A stretch of DNA of 32,161 nt from Actinomycetes bacterium (GTDB taxonomy: Bacteria > Actinomycetota > Actinomycetes > Propionibacteriales > Propionibacteriaceae), in the NCBI GenBank assembly GCA_030426725.1, contig JAUHXZ010000027.1, forward strand, positions 1 through 32,161. The letters run 5' to 3'. A model generated the notes under the pieces. It worked only from the letters and a program-made list of their open reading frames with translations. It ran no database searches and was not told the DNA's origin. Of this stretch, positions 1-10,298 are shown one piece after another (position 1 is the first letter of the stretch; each line of letters opens with the position of its first letter). Made by a program: the position numbers and the translations under genes.

Positions 1-143
1 TCGCAGGCCACGTCGCGGGGGTGCTCGTCACCCACGACATCGCGTTGCGTGCGTCACCGGCAGGTGTGCGGGTGCACGTCCCGCTCCTGCTGATCATGGT
101 GGTCTTCACCGTGGCGGGCCTGACGCTCATGTTCGGGGGCTGA
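1..143 (+). CDS. C-terminal end of a putative membrane protein (partial)
   Basis: An open frame enters from the left edge and stops with TGA at 141-143, giving about 46 residues. The last 20 or so residues are strongly hydrophobic (VPLLLIMVVFTVAGLTLMF) and look like a terminal transmembrane helix. A short hydrophilic stretch with HVAGVLVTHDIALR precedes it. Too little is visible to name a family. The upstream part lies outside the window. The next gene on the same strand starts 134 bp later, after a repeat array, so it probably has its own promoter. Confidence 0.5.
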   Translation, partial: AGHVAGVLVTHDIALRASPAGVRVHVPLLLIMVVFTVAGLTLMFGG

Positions 144-154
144 CACCCAGCCCG

Positions 155-226
155 GTGTTGTCCGGGCAACTCCAGGTGTTGTCCGGAGCGGCCAGCGTGT
201 TGTCCGTCTGGGATCGGTGTTGTCGG
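155..226. repeat. Four-copy direct repeat GTGTTGTCCG with 20-21 bp period
   Basis: The 10-mer GTGTTGTCCG occurs at 155-164, 176-185 and 197-206. A one-mismatch copy, GTGTTGTCGG, is at 217-226. Start-to-start spacing is 21, 21 and 20 bp, about two helical turns, so all copies face the same side of the DNA. The first copy also forms a near-palindrome, GTTGTCCGGGCAAC. The array ends about 40 bp before the -10-like box of the next gene. It could be a cooperative activator or repressor site; no matching regulator is known to me. Confidence 0.6.
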
Positions 227-264
227 GCCGGTCCCGGGGCGAGGGCCGGCGGGTTACGCCTCAC

Positions 265-270
265 TAGCTT
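265..270 (+). promoter_or_regulatory. -10 box TAGCTT for the Rv3235-like gene, leaderless layout
   Basis: TAGCTT fits the actinobacterial TANNNT -10 pattern and ends exactly 7 nt before the ATG at 278. Transcription would therefore start at or next to the start codon. No Shine-Dalgarno sequence and no good -35 box are visible. Confidence 0.4.
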
Positions 271-277
271 CAAGCCC

Positions 278-657
278 ATGAGCACCGCAACCGTCACGCC
301 CCTTGTCCGCTCCGCATCCACCCACCTGCCTCAGCGTCCCCCACAGCAGGCCGCGAACCTCACCACGGCCGTCCTCGAGGCCCTGATGGGAAGAAGGCCG
401 CTGCACCAGCTGCGCCCCTACCTGACCGCGGACGCCTTCCGTGTGCTCTCGCTGCATGTCGACCGCGCGACCCTCCGCCGCGGCAGGGTCATCCGGCTGC
501 GCGCCCAGATGCCCACCCGGCGGGCCGTCGAGGCGTCGGCCACCGTCGAGGTCGAGGGTCGGGCGGTGAGCTGCGTCTTCCGCCTCGACGTGGGCAACGC
601 TGCGTGGCGTTGCACCCACCTGACGGTGCTGACGCCGCTGGGGGCGCGGGCAGCCGC

Positions 658-661
<4 letters not shown>
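278..661 (+). CDS. Rv3235-family (DUF6459-like) protein
   Basis: This is a 127-residue protein of unknown function. The core, with [20 protein letters not shown] followed by a basic, beta-rich region ending WRCTHLTVL, resembles the small Rv3235/DUF6459 proteins found near secA in actinobacteria; that assignment is from memory. The N-terminal 30 residues are low complexity. I chose the ATG at 278 because a -10-like TAGCTT lies 7 nt upstream and the frame before it runs through the repeat array. It converges with secA: the two stop codons share the CTAG at 658-661. No signal peptide or membrane segment is seen. Confidence 0.65.
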
Positions 662-3402
<2,741 letters not shown>

Positions 3403-3488
3403 GAAGACGTATTCCTCACCTCAGCGTCACCGCGACGTCCACGGTGATCCGCAGGCCATCCTAACGTCCGCGGGCAACCTCGTCAGAC

Positions 3489-3522
3489 GGCGGCGCCCCG
3501 ACCATCTGGCCGGGGCGCCGCC
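3489..3522 (-). terminator. Hairpin after hpf
   Basis: A perfect 12-bp inverted repeat (3489-3500 and 3511-3522, loop 10 nt) begins 13 nt after the hpf stop codon. There is no strong T-tract, as is common for actinobacterial intrinsic terminators. It separates hpf from secA. Confidence 0.6.
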
Positions 3523-3535
3523 GAAACGGGTCGTG

Positions 3536-4141
3536 TCAGGAGACGTTCAGATGGATGACGCCGTAGTTGTAGGCCCTGCGGCGGTACACCACCGACGGGC
3601 GGCCGCTGTCCGCATCCTGGTAGAGGAAGAAGTCGTGCCCGACGAGCTCCATCTCGTCCAGCGCCTGGGCGAGCGTCAGCGGAGCGGTGCTGAACTCCTT
3701 CTCGCGCACCACCAGCGGACCGTCACCGGTCACCACGAGCCCGGCCACCGTCTGCGTCTCGACACCGTTCTCGTCACCGGGCTCCTGCACCGTGGGGACA
3801 GTGGCGGCCTCGACGAGGGACGCCGCGCGCAGACCTCGGTGGGTCTTGCGGCGGTCCGCCGCCTTCCTGAGCTGTGCCTTCAACCGGTCCAGCGCCGTCT
3901 CGAAGGCCTGCACCTTGTCGTTGGACCGCGCCTCGGCGCGAACCACGGGGCCACGGCTGCGGAGCGTGAGCTGCACCTCGACAGCATCGGACGGGTCCTT
4001 GGTGCCCTCTGAGGCATGGAACTCGACCTCGACCCGTATGACCCGGTCCCGCAATCGCTCGACGGCAGCGAGTCGCTCGGCAACCAGTTCCTTCAGCTCG
4101 GGATTGATCGTGCAGTGCCGACCTGTGACGACGATGTCCAT
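3536..4141 (-). CDS. hpf: Ribosome hibernation promoting factor, long form
   Basis: This 201-residue protein dimerises 70S ribosomes in stationary phase. The N-terminal domain (about residues 1-105) starts MDIVVTGRH and has the basic beta-alpha-beta fold of RaiA/HPF. After a linker, the C-terminal dimerisation domain reads PLTLAQALDEMELVGHDFFL and ends in a conserved tail with VVYRRRAYNYGVIHL. Two ATG codons are adjacent (4144 and 4141). GGAGGA is too close to the first, so I prefer the second, which also gives the family's usual N-terminus. It lies between comF and secA, as in mycobacteria, and hairpins flank it on both sides. Confidence 0.93.
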   Translation of the reverse strand: MDIVVTGRHCTINPELKELVAERLAAVERLRDRVIRVEVEFHASEGTKDPSDAVEVQLTLRSRGPVVRAEARSNDKVQAFETALDRLKAQLRKAADRRKTHRGLRAASLVEAATVPTVQEPGDENGVETQTVAGLVVTGDGPLVVREKEFSTAPLTLAQALDEMELVGHDFFLYQDADSGRPSVVYRRRAYNYGVIHLNVS

Positions 4142-4216
4142 CATTCCTCCGTCTGTCGTGGGGCCCCCTAGGGACCCGACTGAGCCGCCACCGGGATCGC
4201 CCCGGTGGTGGATGCC

Positions 4217-4256
4217 ACAAGCCGCAGGCTTCCGGGGAATCGGGCCTGCGGCTTGT
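4217..4256 (-). terminator. Long hairpin between comF and hpf
   Basis: A perfect 13-bp inverted repeat (ACAAGCCGCAGGC at 4217-4229, complement at 4244-4256, loop 14 nt) lies 68 nt after the comF stop. It could terminate the mtrAB-lpqB-comF transcript. There is no T-run. Confidence 0.5.
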
Positions 4257-4323
4257 CCATGAATCAACGCTACCCCCAGACGTCAACCTCCGCACCCACG
4301 TATCACCATGCCGTCGCGTGTTC

Positions 4324-4953
4324 TCACCGATAGTCGGCATCCGCGATGACAGCGGCGCCCACCACGCGGCCCCCCGCTGCCGCGACGGCGCGCACCGCCT
4401 CACGCAGCGAGGCGCCGGTCGTGGTGATGTCGTCGACGAGGAGAACCGGGCGCGGTTCCCACAGCGCGGTCATGGCCCCGTCAAGGTTCGCCGCGCGGCC
4501 CGAACGCCCCAGAACCGACTGATCGGAGCCCTGGTCGCGGCGGGCCAGGAGGCGCGCCTGGGCGAGCCCGCACCGTCGTGCCGCGGCGCGCGACAGGCGC
4601 GCGGCATGGTCGTAGCCCCGTTCCCTGACGGCGGAGGGACGCGACGGTACTGGGACCAGGACGGAGGCCTCCGGGGGCTCCAGCACCGCCACGGCGCGGG
4701 CCAGCAGCCCGGCCAACTCCCCGGTGAGGTGCAGGGCGCCGTCGTCCTTGAAGCGCGGGATCACGTGGCACAGCACCGGGCGGTACGGCCCGGCGGCCGC
4801 CACCGGGACTCCGACGTCCCGGTCGACGAGCCGCACCGGGGCGTCCAACCGGGCGGCACAGAGGTGACAGAGCCCCCAGCCTGGAGCCCCGCAGCCGGGA
4901 CACGCGGCCCCGAGCAGGAGGTCGGCCGCCGCCTCGAGGAAGGCATGCATCAT
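4324..4953 (-). CDS. comF: ComF-family phosphoribosyltransferase-like protein
   Basis: This 209-residue protein belongs to the ComFC/GntX group linked to DNA uptake or purine-type phosphoribosyl transfer; its substrate is unknown in actinobacteria. The N-terminus has a four-cysteine zinc site (C18, C21, C29, C32: CPGCG...CHLC). The type I PRTase signature VDDITTTG is at about residues 173-180, and VPVPSRPSAVRERGYDHA precedes it. The start is the ATG at 4953 with GGGG just upstream. The frame stays open further upstream, but there it is antisense to the codon structure of lpqB and is not protein-like. lpqB ends 47 bp upstream, so the gene is probably the last of that operon. Confidence 0.9.
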   Translation of the reverse strand: MMHAFLEAAADLLLGAACPGCGAPGWGLCHLCAARLDAPVRLVDRDVGVPVAAAGPYRPVLCHVIPRFKDDGALHLTGELAGLLARAVAVLEPPEASVLVPVPSRPSAVRERGYDHAARLSRAAARRCGLAQARLLARRDQGSDQSVLGRSGRAANLDGAMTALWEPRPVLLVDDITTTGASLREAVRAVAAAGGRVVGAAVIADADYR

Positions 4954-5000
4954 GTCCCCGTGATGTGCGGCCGGGCACGAGGTTTCCCGCCGTCCACAGG

Positions 5001-6695
5001 TCAGCTCGCGAAGGCGATCGCCTCGACTCCCTCGGTCAGCCGCGTCCACCGTGTCCGGGCCTCGTAGCGCCAGACGACGCCGGACGGGGTGAGTACCGCG
5101 ACCGACCCCCCGCCCAGGCGTGGCATGGCGGACAGTTCGTCGACGTCTCCGGCGAATGGCCCGAGTTCCTCGACCATGGCGCCGTCGATCCCCACCGCGT
5201 AGACCGACCGGATGCCTTCGGCGGTTCCGCTGATTGCCACCGACGCCTCGGCCTGCCAGGACACGGCGGTCACATCCAGCACCGGCGCCCCCGAATCGTC
5301 GATGAGGTTCATCGGTGTCCAGCTCTCGATCGAGGCGGGCTCTGTCGGGAGGATGGTGGCGATCCCCAGCTCGGACCCGCCACCGCGCTCCAGCAGCAGG
5401 GCGGCCCGCGCCCCCGTCGGCGAGATGGCGAAGTGGTTGATCTCCGACCCGCCGGGCAGGTCGACCTTCACCTCGGTCACTACGCCGGCCCGGTCGACGG
5501 TGAGGAGGACGGTCCGGCCGTCGTCGTCGGCGAGCAGCCAGAGCGTGCCGAGGGCGAACTGCGGGCTCCGCAGTTCGTCGTAGGCGAACTCCACCTGCTG
5601 CATGACACCCCCCGGTGTGCCGAGATCGACCGCCGGCGCCTCGCGGTGGATGAGGGCCGCCAGCTCCCCGTCGAGGGATACCGCCAGGTCGCTGGTGGGG
5701 GTGTCCACCCCTCCCATGGCCTCGAACCGCCCCGAACTGGTGACGCGCCCCGGCTGCCCGTCCGAGACCGCGAACAGGTCGGCGGTCGTCGCGCGGGAAA
5801 GCACTTGGTAGCCCTGCTGGCTGGCCAGCTCGAGTACGCCGTCGACGCGGCTCCCCGGCAGGGTGAAGGGAAGGCCGTTGTTGGTGATCAGCAGCCCGGT
5901 CGCTCTGGGGATGGCGGTCAGCGACCACATGAGTTGTGCACCGAGGCGCCGCCTGGCGTCATCCCCCAGCGTGGGCGACAGCCCGACGAGGTTGACCGTG
6001 ACGATGCCATCGGAGTCCAGGGTGGCGCCCTGGCTTCCGAGGGTGACGCCCATGGGCACGGCGCTGCTGACGGCAGGCCGGATGGACTGCGAGGGCCCGT
6101 TGAGCACCGCCGAGACGATGGCGTTGGGCGTGACCTGCGCCTCCTGCAGGTGGATCGGATCGGGCACGACGTGGGTTCCGGCCCGGGCCATGAAGTAGAG
6201 CGTCACCGAGCGGTAGTAGCGCTCGAAGATGTAGCGCGTCAGCAGCAGGCCGTCGGGCGGATCGGAGATACGCCATTCCCCGTCCTCGGTCACGACTCCG
6301 AGCTCCAGGCTGAACCTGCCCGAGTCAGCGGTGAAGTGGCCGATGGGGTCCAGCGCGCCGAGCAGCGTCCCGTCCAGCCTGACGTTCTCGTCCTCCCCCA
6401 CCACGGCGGCGTCGATCACCGCCGCCGCCTCCGGCTCCCATGTTTCGGCTGCGGTCCGGGTCAGGTAGTCCCGTGCGACCTGGTACTCGCCTTCGGGTGA
6501 GGCCATGGACTGCAGGAAGCCCTCGATGAGGCGCGCGGGCTCCACACCCGGCTCGGGGGGCTGGGGCGCGAGGTCGATGCCCCGGGGTTCGGCTGAGACC
6601 GGCACCTCCTCGACCTGGCCGGTGGTCGGGATCGAGGTGCACCCGGCCACCGTGAGGGCGGCCAGGGCGAGCCAGCACAGGAGAGCGCGAGTCAT
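5001..6695 (-). CDS. lpqB: Lipoprotein LpqB, MtrB-associated
   Basis: LpqB is an extracytoplasmic lipoprotein that interacts with the sensor kinase MtrB and tunes MtrA phosphorylation. The protein has 564 residues. The N-terminus is a lipoprotein signal peptide with lipobox LTVAGC (Cys19). A GerMN-type domain covers roughly residues 60-290, with ARAGTHVVPDPIHLQEAQVT and the following PS..IR segment. A beta-propeller-like LpqB C-terminal domain follows. The start overlaps the mtrB stop by ATGA (6692-6695), which implies translational coupling. The order mtrA-mtrB-lpqB-comF matches mycobacteria. Confidence 0.95.
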   Translation of the reverse strand: MTRALLCWLALAALTVAGCTSIPTTGQVEEVPVSAEPRGIDLAPQPPEPGVEPARLIEGFLQSMASPEGEYQVARDYLTRTAAETWEPEAAAVIDAAVVGEDENVRLDGTLLGALDPIGHFTADSGRFSLELGVVTEDGEWRISDPPDGLLLTRYIFERYYRSVTLYFMARAGTHVVPDPIHLQEAQVTPNAIVSAVLNGPSQSIRPAVSSAVPMGVTLGSQGATLDSDGIVTVNLVGLSPTLGDDARRRLGAQLMWSLTAIPRATGLLITNNGLPFTLPGSRVDGVLELASQQGYQVLSRATTADLFAVSDGQPGRVTSSGRFEAMGGVDTPTSDLAVSLDGELAALIHREAPAVDLGTPGGVMQQVEFAYDELRSPQFALGTLWLLADDDGRTVLLTVDRAGVVTEVKVDLPGGSEINHFAISPTGARAALLLERGGGSELGIATILPTEPASIESWTPMNLIDDSGAPVLDVTAVSWQAEASVAISGTAEGIRSVYAVGIDGAMVEELGPFAGDVDELSAMPRLGGGSVAVLTPSGVVWRYEARTRWTRLTEGVEAIAFAS

Positions 6696-8251
6696 GTGCG
6701 GACCTCCAGGGCGTCGTCATCGACGGGGATCACCGGCAGCGGGGAGCCGGTAAACTCGTGATCGGGGTCCCGCGGCAGTGTGAGGCGGAACTGAGCGCCC
6801 CGACCGGGGCGCCCCCACGCGGTCAGCCAGCCCTGGTGGAGCCGGGCGTCCTCACGGGAGATCGCAAGACCGAGCCCCGAGCCGCCGACGATGCGCGTTC
6901 GGCTGGGGTCGGCCCGCCAGAACCGGTCGAAGACGCGGGCGGCGTCCTCTGCGGCGAACCCGACCCCGCGGTCGCGGACCGTGACGGCCACGGCGTGCCG
7001 GTCGGCGGCGACGGTCACCTTCACGGGTCGCGCCTCGGCGTGCTCGATGGCGTTGGTGATGAGGTTGCGGAGGATCCTGCGGATCCGCCGCGGGTCGACC
7101 AGAGCGGTGGTGTCCCGGTTGCGTCGGTCCATCGTCAACTCGACGCCGAGCGATTCGGCCATCGGGCGGCTCGACTCGACCTCCGCCTGGACGAGCATCC
7201 CGACGTCCGTGTCCTCCAGCGTCAGGACCGCGGCACCGGCGTCGAAGCGGGAGATCTCGAGGAGGTCGGCGAGCATCGTGTCGAAGCGGTCGACCTCGGT
7301 GTGGAGGATCTCCACCGATCGGGCGGTGAGCGGGTCGAGCGCGTCGCGGGACTCGTGGATCACGTCGGAGGCCATCTTGATCGTGGTGAGCGGGGTCCGC
7401 AGTTCGTGTGACACGTCGCTGACGAAACGCTGCTGGAGGGTAGAGAGGGTCTCCAACTCCCGGATCCGTTGCTGCAGCTGTGCTGCCATGCGGTTCATGG
7501 ACTTGGCGAGGCTGGCGAGATCGTCGGTGCCCCGGACGGCCATGCGCTCGCCGAGCCCGCCCGAGGCCAGCCGCAGCGCGGTCTGGCTGGCGCGCCGCAC
7601 GGGGCGCACCACCTGGTTGGTGACGAGGTAGGCCACGAGCGCCAGGGCCGCCACGAGCGCGATCCCCGTCCCCGCGACCGCGCCGGTCAGCACCCGCAGG
7701 GTCTCGGTCTCGGTGGTCATGGGGAAGATGTAGTAGACGGGGTACCGCTCCCCCGTCGCGCCGACCAGCGAGGTGCCGATGGCCCATCCCGGCTCCGGAG
7801 TGGTTTCCGGGTCCGTGAACACCACCTCTGTGGGCGTGATGAACATCCCCTCCTCGGACTCGACGCGCTGCACGAGGTTGTCCGGGACCGACTCGGCCCT
7901 GATGCCTGTGGACACAAGCCGCGAGGTGGGTCCTTCGATGACGACCCGGTACTGCGCGGCCTGGGCGTCGGCGAGGTCGGCCAGGCGGTTCAGGGCCTCA
8001 TGGACTGCCACGCCCCGGTTGTCCGGGCTGCGCAGCTGTTCCTGCATGAACGCGTAGACGCCGGCGGCCTCGTTGAGCGATGCGTCCTTCTTGGCCGCCA
8101 CGACCCCGGCGGTGGCCTGCTGGAGGAGGACGACGCCTGCCAGCACCATCAGCACGATGGACAGCCCGAGCGTGGAGATCAGCACCCGCAGGGGCAGCGA
8201 TCCCCACCACAGCTGGCGCAACCCCACGCGGGGCCTACGCCGTCGGTTCAC
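6692..8251 (-). CDS. mtrB: Sensor histidine kinase MtrB
   Basis: MtrB is the membrane kinase of the MtrAB system that controls cell-wall metabolism and the cell cycle. With the GTG at 8251 it has 519 residues. It has an N-terminal transmembrane helix (about residues 22-45), an extracytoplasmic sensor region, a second helix (about 190-212), a HAMP segment, a HisKA box DVSHELRTPLTT (His282) and an HATPase domain with NLITNAIEHA and DRGVGF/GGSGLGLAI. The frame continues further upstream, but only as an overlap with mtrA. GTG at 8251 gives a 17-bp overlap with mtrA and a typical basic N-terminus. GTG at 8272 is possible. Confidence 0.93.
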   Translation of the reverse strand: MNRRRRPRVGLRQLWWGSLPLRVLISTLGLSIVLMVLAGVVLLQQATAGVVAAKKDASLNEAAGVYAFMQEQLRSPDNRGVAVHEALNRLADLADAQAAQYRVVIEGPTSRLVSTGIRAESVPDNLVQRVESEEGMFITPTEVVFTDPETTPEPGWAIGTSLVGATGERYPVYYIFPMTTETETLRVLTGAVAGTGIALVAALALVAYLVTNQVVRPVRRASQTALRLASGGLGERMAVRGTDDLASLAKSMNRMAAQLQQRIRELETLSTLQQRFVSDVSHELRTPLTTIKMASDVIHESRDALDPLTARSVEILHTEVDRFDTMLADLLEISRFDAGAAVLTLEDTDVGMLVQAEVESSRPMAESLGVELTMDRRNRDTTALVDPRRIRRILRNLITNAIEHAEARPVKVTVAADRHAVAVTVRDRGVGFAAEDAARVFDRFWRADPSRTRIVGGSGLGLAISREDARLHQGWLTAWGRPGRGAQFRLTLPRDPDHEFTGSPLPVIPVDDDALEVRT

Positions 8252-8936
8252 CGGCTCTGTATCCGATGCCACGGACGGTGACGACGATCTCGGGATGCTC
8301 CGGGTCCCTCTCGACCTTGGAGCGGAGACGCTGGACGTGGACGTTGACGAGCCGGGTGTCCGCTGCGTTGCGGTAACCCCACACCTCGTCGAGCAGCGCC
8401 TCACGTGTGAAGACATGACGGGGCCGCTTCGCCAGCGCGAGGAGCAGGTCGAACTCAAGCGGCGTCAGAGAGAGCTGAACCGGGCCCCGCCGGACGACGT
8501 GGGAGGACACCGAGATGGTCAGGTCCCCGATTTCCAGCGTGTCCGCGCCGGCCTCCCCGTTGAAGCGGCGCAGTCTCGTCCTGATTCTGGCCACCAGTTC
8601 CTTCGCCTTGAACGGCTTGGCGACATAGTCGTCGGCGCCCGCCTCAAGACCTGCCACGACGTCGGAGGTATCCGACTTCGCAGTCAGCATCACGATCGGC
8701 ACGCCGGACTCGGCGCGGATGTCCCCGCAGACGGCGACCCCGTCGCGGCCCGGAAGCATGAGGTCGAGCAGCACGAGGTCGGGCCTGCTCTCGCGGAACT
8801 CCTGTACTGCGTCCTCCCCGGTCGAGCAGTGCACCGTGTCGAAGCCCTCCTGGCGCAGGACGATCTGCAGCATCTCCGACAGGGCGGCATCGTCGTCGAC
8901 GACGAGAATTCGAGCCGCTGTTTTCGGATCGCTCAA
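8235..8936 (-). CDS. mtrA: Response regulator MtrA
   Basis: This is an OmpR/PhoB-type regulator of 233 residues. The receiver domain starts RILVVDDD, with phospho-acceptor Asp58 in LLDLMLPG and Lys in the AKPFKAKE loop. The winged-helix effector domain has SLTPLEFDLLLALA, DEVWGYRNAADTRLVNVHVQRLR and VRGIGYRAG. I chose a TTG start at 8936 because a perfect AAGGAGG lies 6 nt upstream and it gives the family's usual short N-terminal tail. The upstream ATGs at 8963 and 8972 have poor ribosome binding sites. The gene heads the mtrA-mtrB-lpqB-comF unit. Confidence 0.95.
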   Translation of the reverse strand: MSDPKTAARILVVDDDAALSEMLQIVLRQEGFDTVHCSTGEDAVQEFRESRPDLVLLDLMLPGRDGVAVCGDIRAESGVPIVMLTAKSDTSDVVAGLEAGADDYVAKPFKAKELVARIRTRLRRFNGEAGADTLEIGDLTISVSSHVVRRGPVQLSLTPLEFDLLLALAKRPRHVFTREALLDEVWGYRNAADTRLVNVHVQRLRSKVERDPEHPEIVVTVRGIGYRAGEPTA

Positions 8937-9053
8937 TTCCGGCCTCCTTGCGTTGCCCTCCATGTTAGCCATCCGGCCAGGAGCCGGCCTGATCCCCGCT
9001 CCCGAAACCGCCCTCGTCATCGCCGGATGGGACGCCGTCGTCTCCGTCGTGGA

Positions 9054-9614
9054 TCAGTTGAGGGTGGGATCGTCCGTCCACGTCGACCACCGGCCCGGCG
9101 CCCCGCCGACGCGGCGCAGAACGCGGCGCCAGAGCCCCTCCGGGGTGCCGAAGACGTCCTCGGCGTGTGCTTTGGTGCGGAACCAGGAGCCACGGATGAG
9201 CTCACTCTCGAGCTGGCCGGGCGACCATCCCGACAGCCCGACGAAGAGCCGCAGTTCGCGGAACGAACTCTCGATCAGTTCGGGCGGGAACGTCAGGTCG
9301 ACGAGCCCGATGTCCTCGGTGACCGGCTGCCACCCCGGCGGGGGTGACGACAGGGTGGCCGGTTCGCCGAGCGCCACGACGACGTCGGGGTTGACCGGTC
9401 CGCCCTCGAACAGGGCGACCGGGGGGCTCATGTGTTCCAGGAAGGCGTCCTGGACACCCGAGACGGGCATCGGCGACAGCCGGGTGAGCACAGTGCCTAT
9501 CGTGCCGTCGTCATTGTGTTCGAGCAGCAGGACGACCGAGCGGTCGAAGTAACCGCCGCGTCCGGGCTCCGTGGCCACGAGCAGCTGTCCGGCTGCGATC
9601 GCTCCCGTGTGCAT
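9054..9614 (-). CDS. YqgE/AlgH family protein (DUF179)
   Basis: This 186-residue protein of the YqgE/AlgH family has no settled biochemical role. It starts MHTGAIAAGQLLVATEP and contains the family blocks YFDRSVVLLLEHNDDGTIG, LFEGGPVN and LFVGLSGWSPGQLESEL, and it ends with a tryptophan-containing tail. The frame is open upstream of the ATG at 9614, but that part runs through decayed DNA (9640-9880) and does not belong to the family. No good Shine-Dalgarno is visible. It lies just upstream of mtrA on the same strand, about 117 bp away. Confidence 0.9.
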   Translation of the reverse strand: MHTGAIAAGQLLVATEPGRGGYFDRSVVLLLEHNDDGTIGTVLTRLSPMPVSGVQDAFLEHMSPPVALFEGGPVNPDVVVALGEPATLSSPPPGWQPVTEDIGLVDLTFPPELIESSFRELRLFVGLSGWSPGQLESELIRGSWFRTKAHAEDVFGTPEGLWRRVLRRVGGAPGRWSTWTDDPTLN

Positions 9615-9646
9615 CACACGGCCCACTCTAGTGGGCAGTGTCCTCC

Positions 9647-9736
9647 GGCGGCCCGGTCCGGGACGTGGTAACAGAGCGTCATGGGGGCGACACCCAGCTC
9701 GCCGGCCACGCGACGCATGGACAACGCCTCTAGGCC
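9647..9736 (-). pseudogene. TetR-family regulator remnant (HTH only)
   Basis: The minus strand encodes GLEALSMRRVAGELGVAPMT followed by LCYHVPDRAA, the helix-turn-helix of a TetR regulator. The usual TLYYHV is changed to TLCYHV. Neither the expected N-terminal helix upstream nor the ligand-binding domain is present; after DRAA the frame becomes unrelated sequence and runs into yqgE. It is a gene fragment left by deletion. Confidence 0.6.
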
Positions 9737-9780
9737 TATCAGGAACGCCGGAACGGACCACTGACTCTGGGGTGTTCCGC

Positions 9781-9879
9781 TCAGGAAGAACGCCGGCAGG
9801 TGCCGATGGCCAGGGCCGCAAGGCCCCAGGAGAGGCCGAAGGCCATGACGAAGAACGGTACGAAGGTTCTGGTGGTCAT
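9781..9879 (-). pseudogene. CPBP-type membrane protease remnant (N-terminus only)
   Basis: From the ATG at 9879 the minus strand reads MTTRTFVPFFVMAFGLSWGL then AALAIGTCRRSS and a stop. This looks like the first transmembrane helix of a CPBP-family intramembrane metalloprotease, cut after about 25 residues. The catalytic helices are missing. Together with the TetR fragment it forms the ruin of a TetR-CPBP locus opposite the intact PadR-CPBP operon. Confidence 0.45.
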
Positions 9880-9920
9880 CGGTGCGGCCTGACCCTCCGC
9901 ACGTGAGGAAGGCCAGATGC

Positions 9921-9949
9921 TGGTAGTGCCAGGTACCTGGCGTTACTAT
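9921..9949 (+). promoter_or_regulatory. padR promoter with palindromic operator between -35 and -10
   Basis: A -10 box TACTAT (9944-9949) ends 7 nt before the ATG at 9957. A perfect 14-bp palindrome GCCAGGTACCTGGC occupies 9928-9941, filling most of the space back to a weak -35 position (9921-9926, TGGTAG). This is the layout expected for autorepression by the PadR protein encoded downstream. Confidence 0.5.
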
Positions 9950-9956
9950 GGGAGCC

Positions 9957-10298
9957 ATGACATCCCTGAAGGACCGTCACGTCAGCTCGTTGCGTCGTGG
10001 CGTCGTCGAACTGGCCGTGCTGTGCCTGCTCGACTCGTCGCCGCGCTACGGCCAGCAGATCGTCGAGGATCTTGCGGAGGTTCCCGGACTCGACATCTCC
10101 TCCGGCACGCTCTATCCACTGGTGTCGCGCATGCTCAAGGACGGGCTGATCTCATCGCGCTGGCAGGAATCGCCAGTGGGTCCGCCCCGGAAGTACTACA
10201 GCCTCACGTCCGCGGGCAGCGAGACCCTCCTGTCCATGTCCCGGACGTGGCAGGAGATCCGCCGCGGCCTCGACTCGCTCCTCAAGGAGGGCGCATGA
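9957..10298 (+). CDS. PadR-family transcriptional regulator
   Basis: This 113-residue winged-helix repressor has the typical PadR layout: LRRGVVELAVLCLLDSSPRY, YGQQIVEDLAE, SGTLYPLVSRMLKDGLI and PPRKYYSLTSAG, then a C-terminal dimerisation helix. PadR proteins usually repress their own operon and are released by a small ligand. ATG 9957 is preferred over ATG 9948 because a -10 box lies 7 nt upstream (leaderless mRNA). The stop overlaps the next start by ATGA. A palindrome in its promoter is the likely operator. Confidence 0.88.
   Translation: MTSLKDRHVSSLRRGVVELAVLCLLDSSPRYGQQIVEDLAEVPGLDISSGTLYPLVSRMLKDGLISSRWQESPVGPPRKYYSLTSAGSETLLSMSRTWQEIRRGLDSLLKEGA

Noticed and set aside
4954..5928. 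Long upstream extension of the comF frame
   Set aside because: It runs through lpqB in another frame and is rich in Arg, Gly and Pro; the ComF family starts at the zinc motif near 4953.
8252..8458. N-terminal extension of mtrB
   Set aside because: It overlaps mtrA in another frame and has a Ser/Arg-rich composition unlike any kinase N-terminus.
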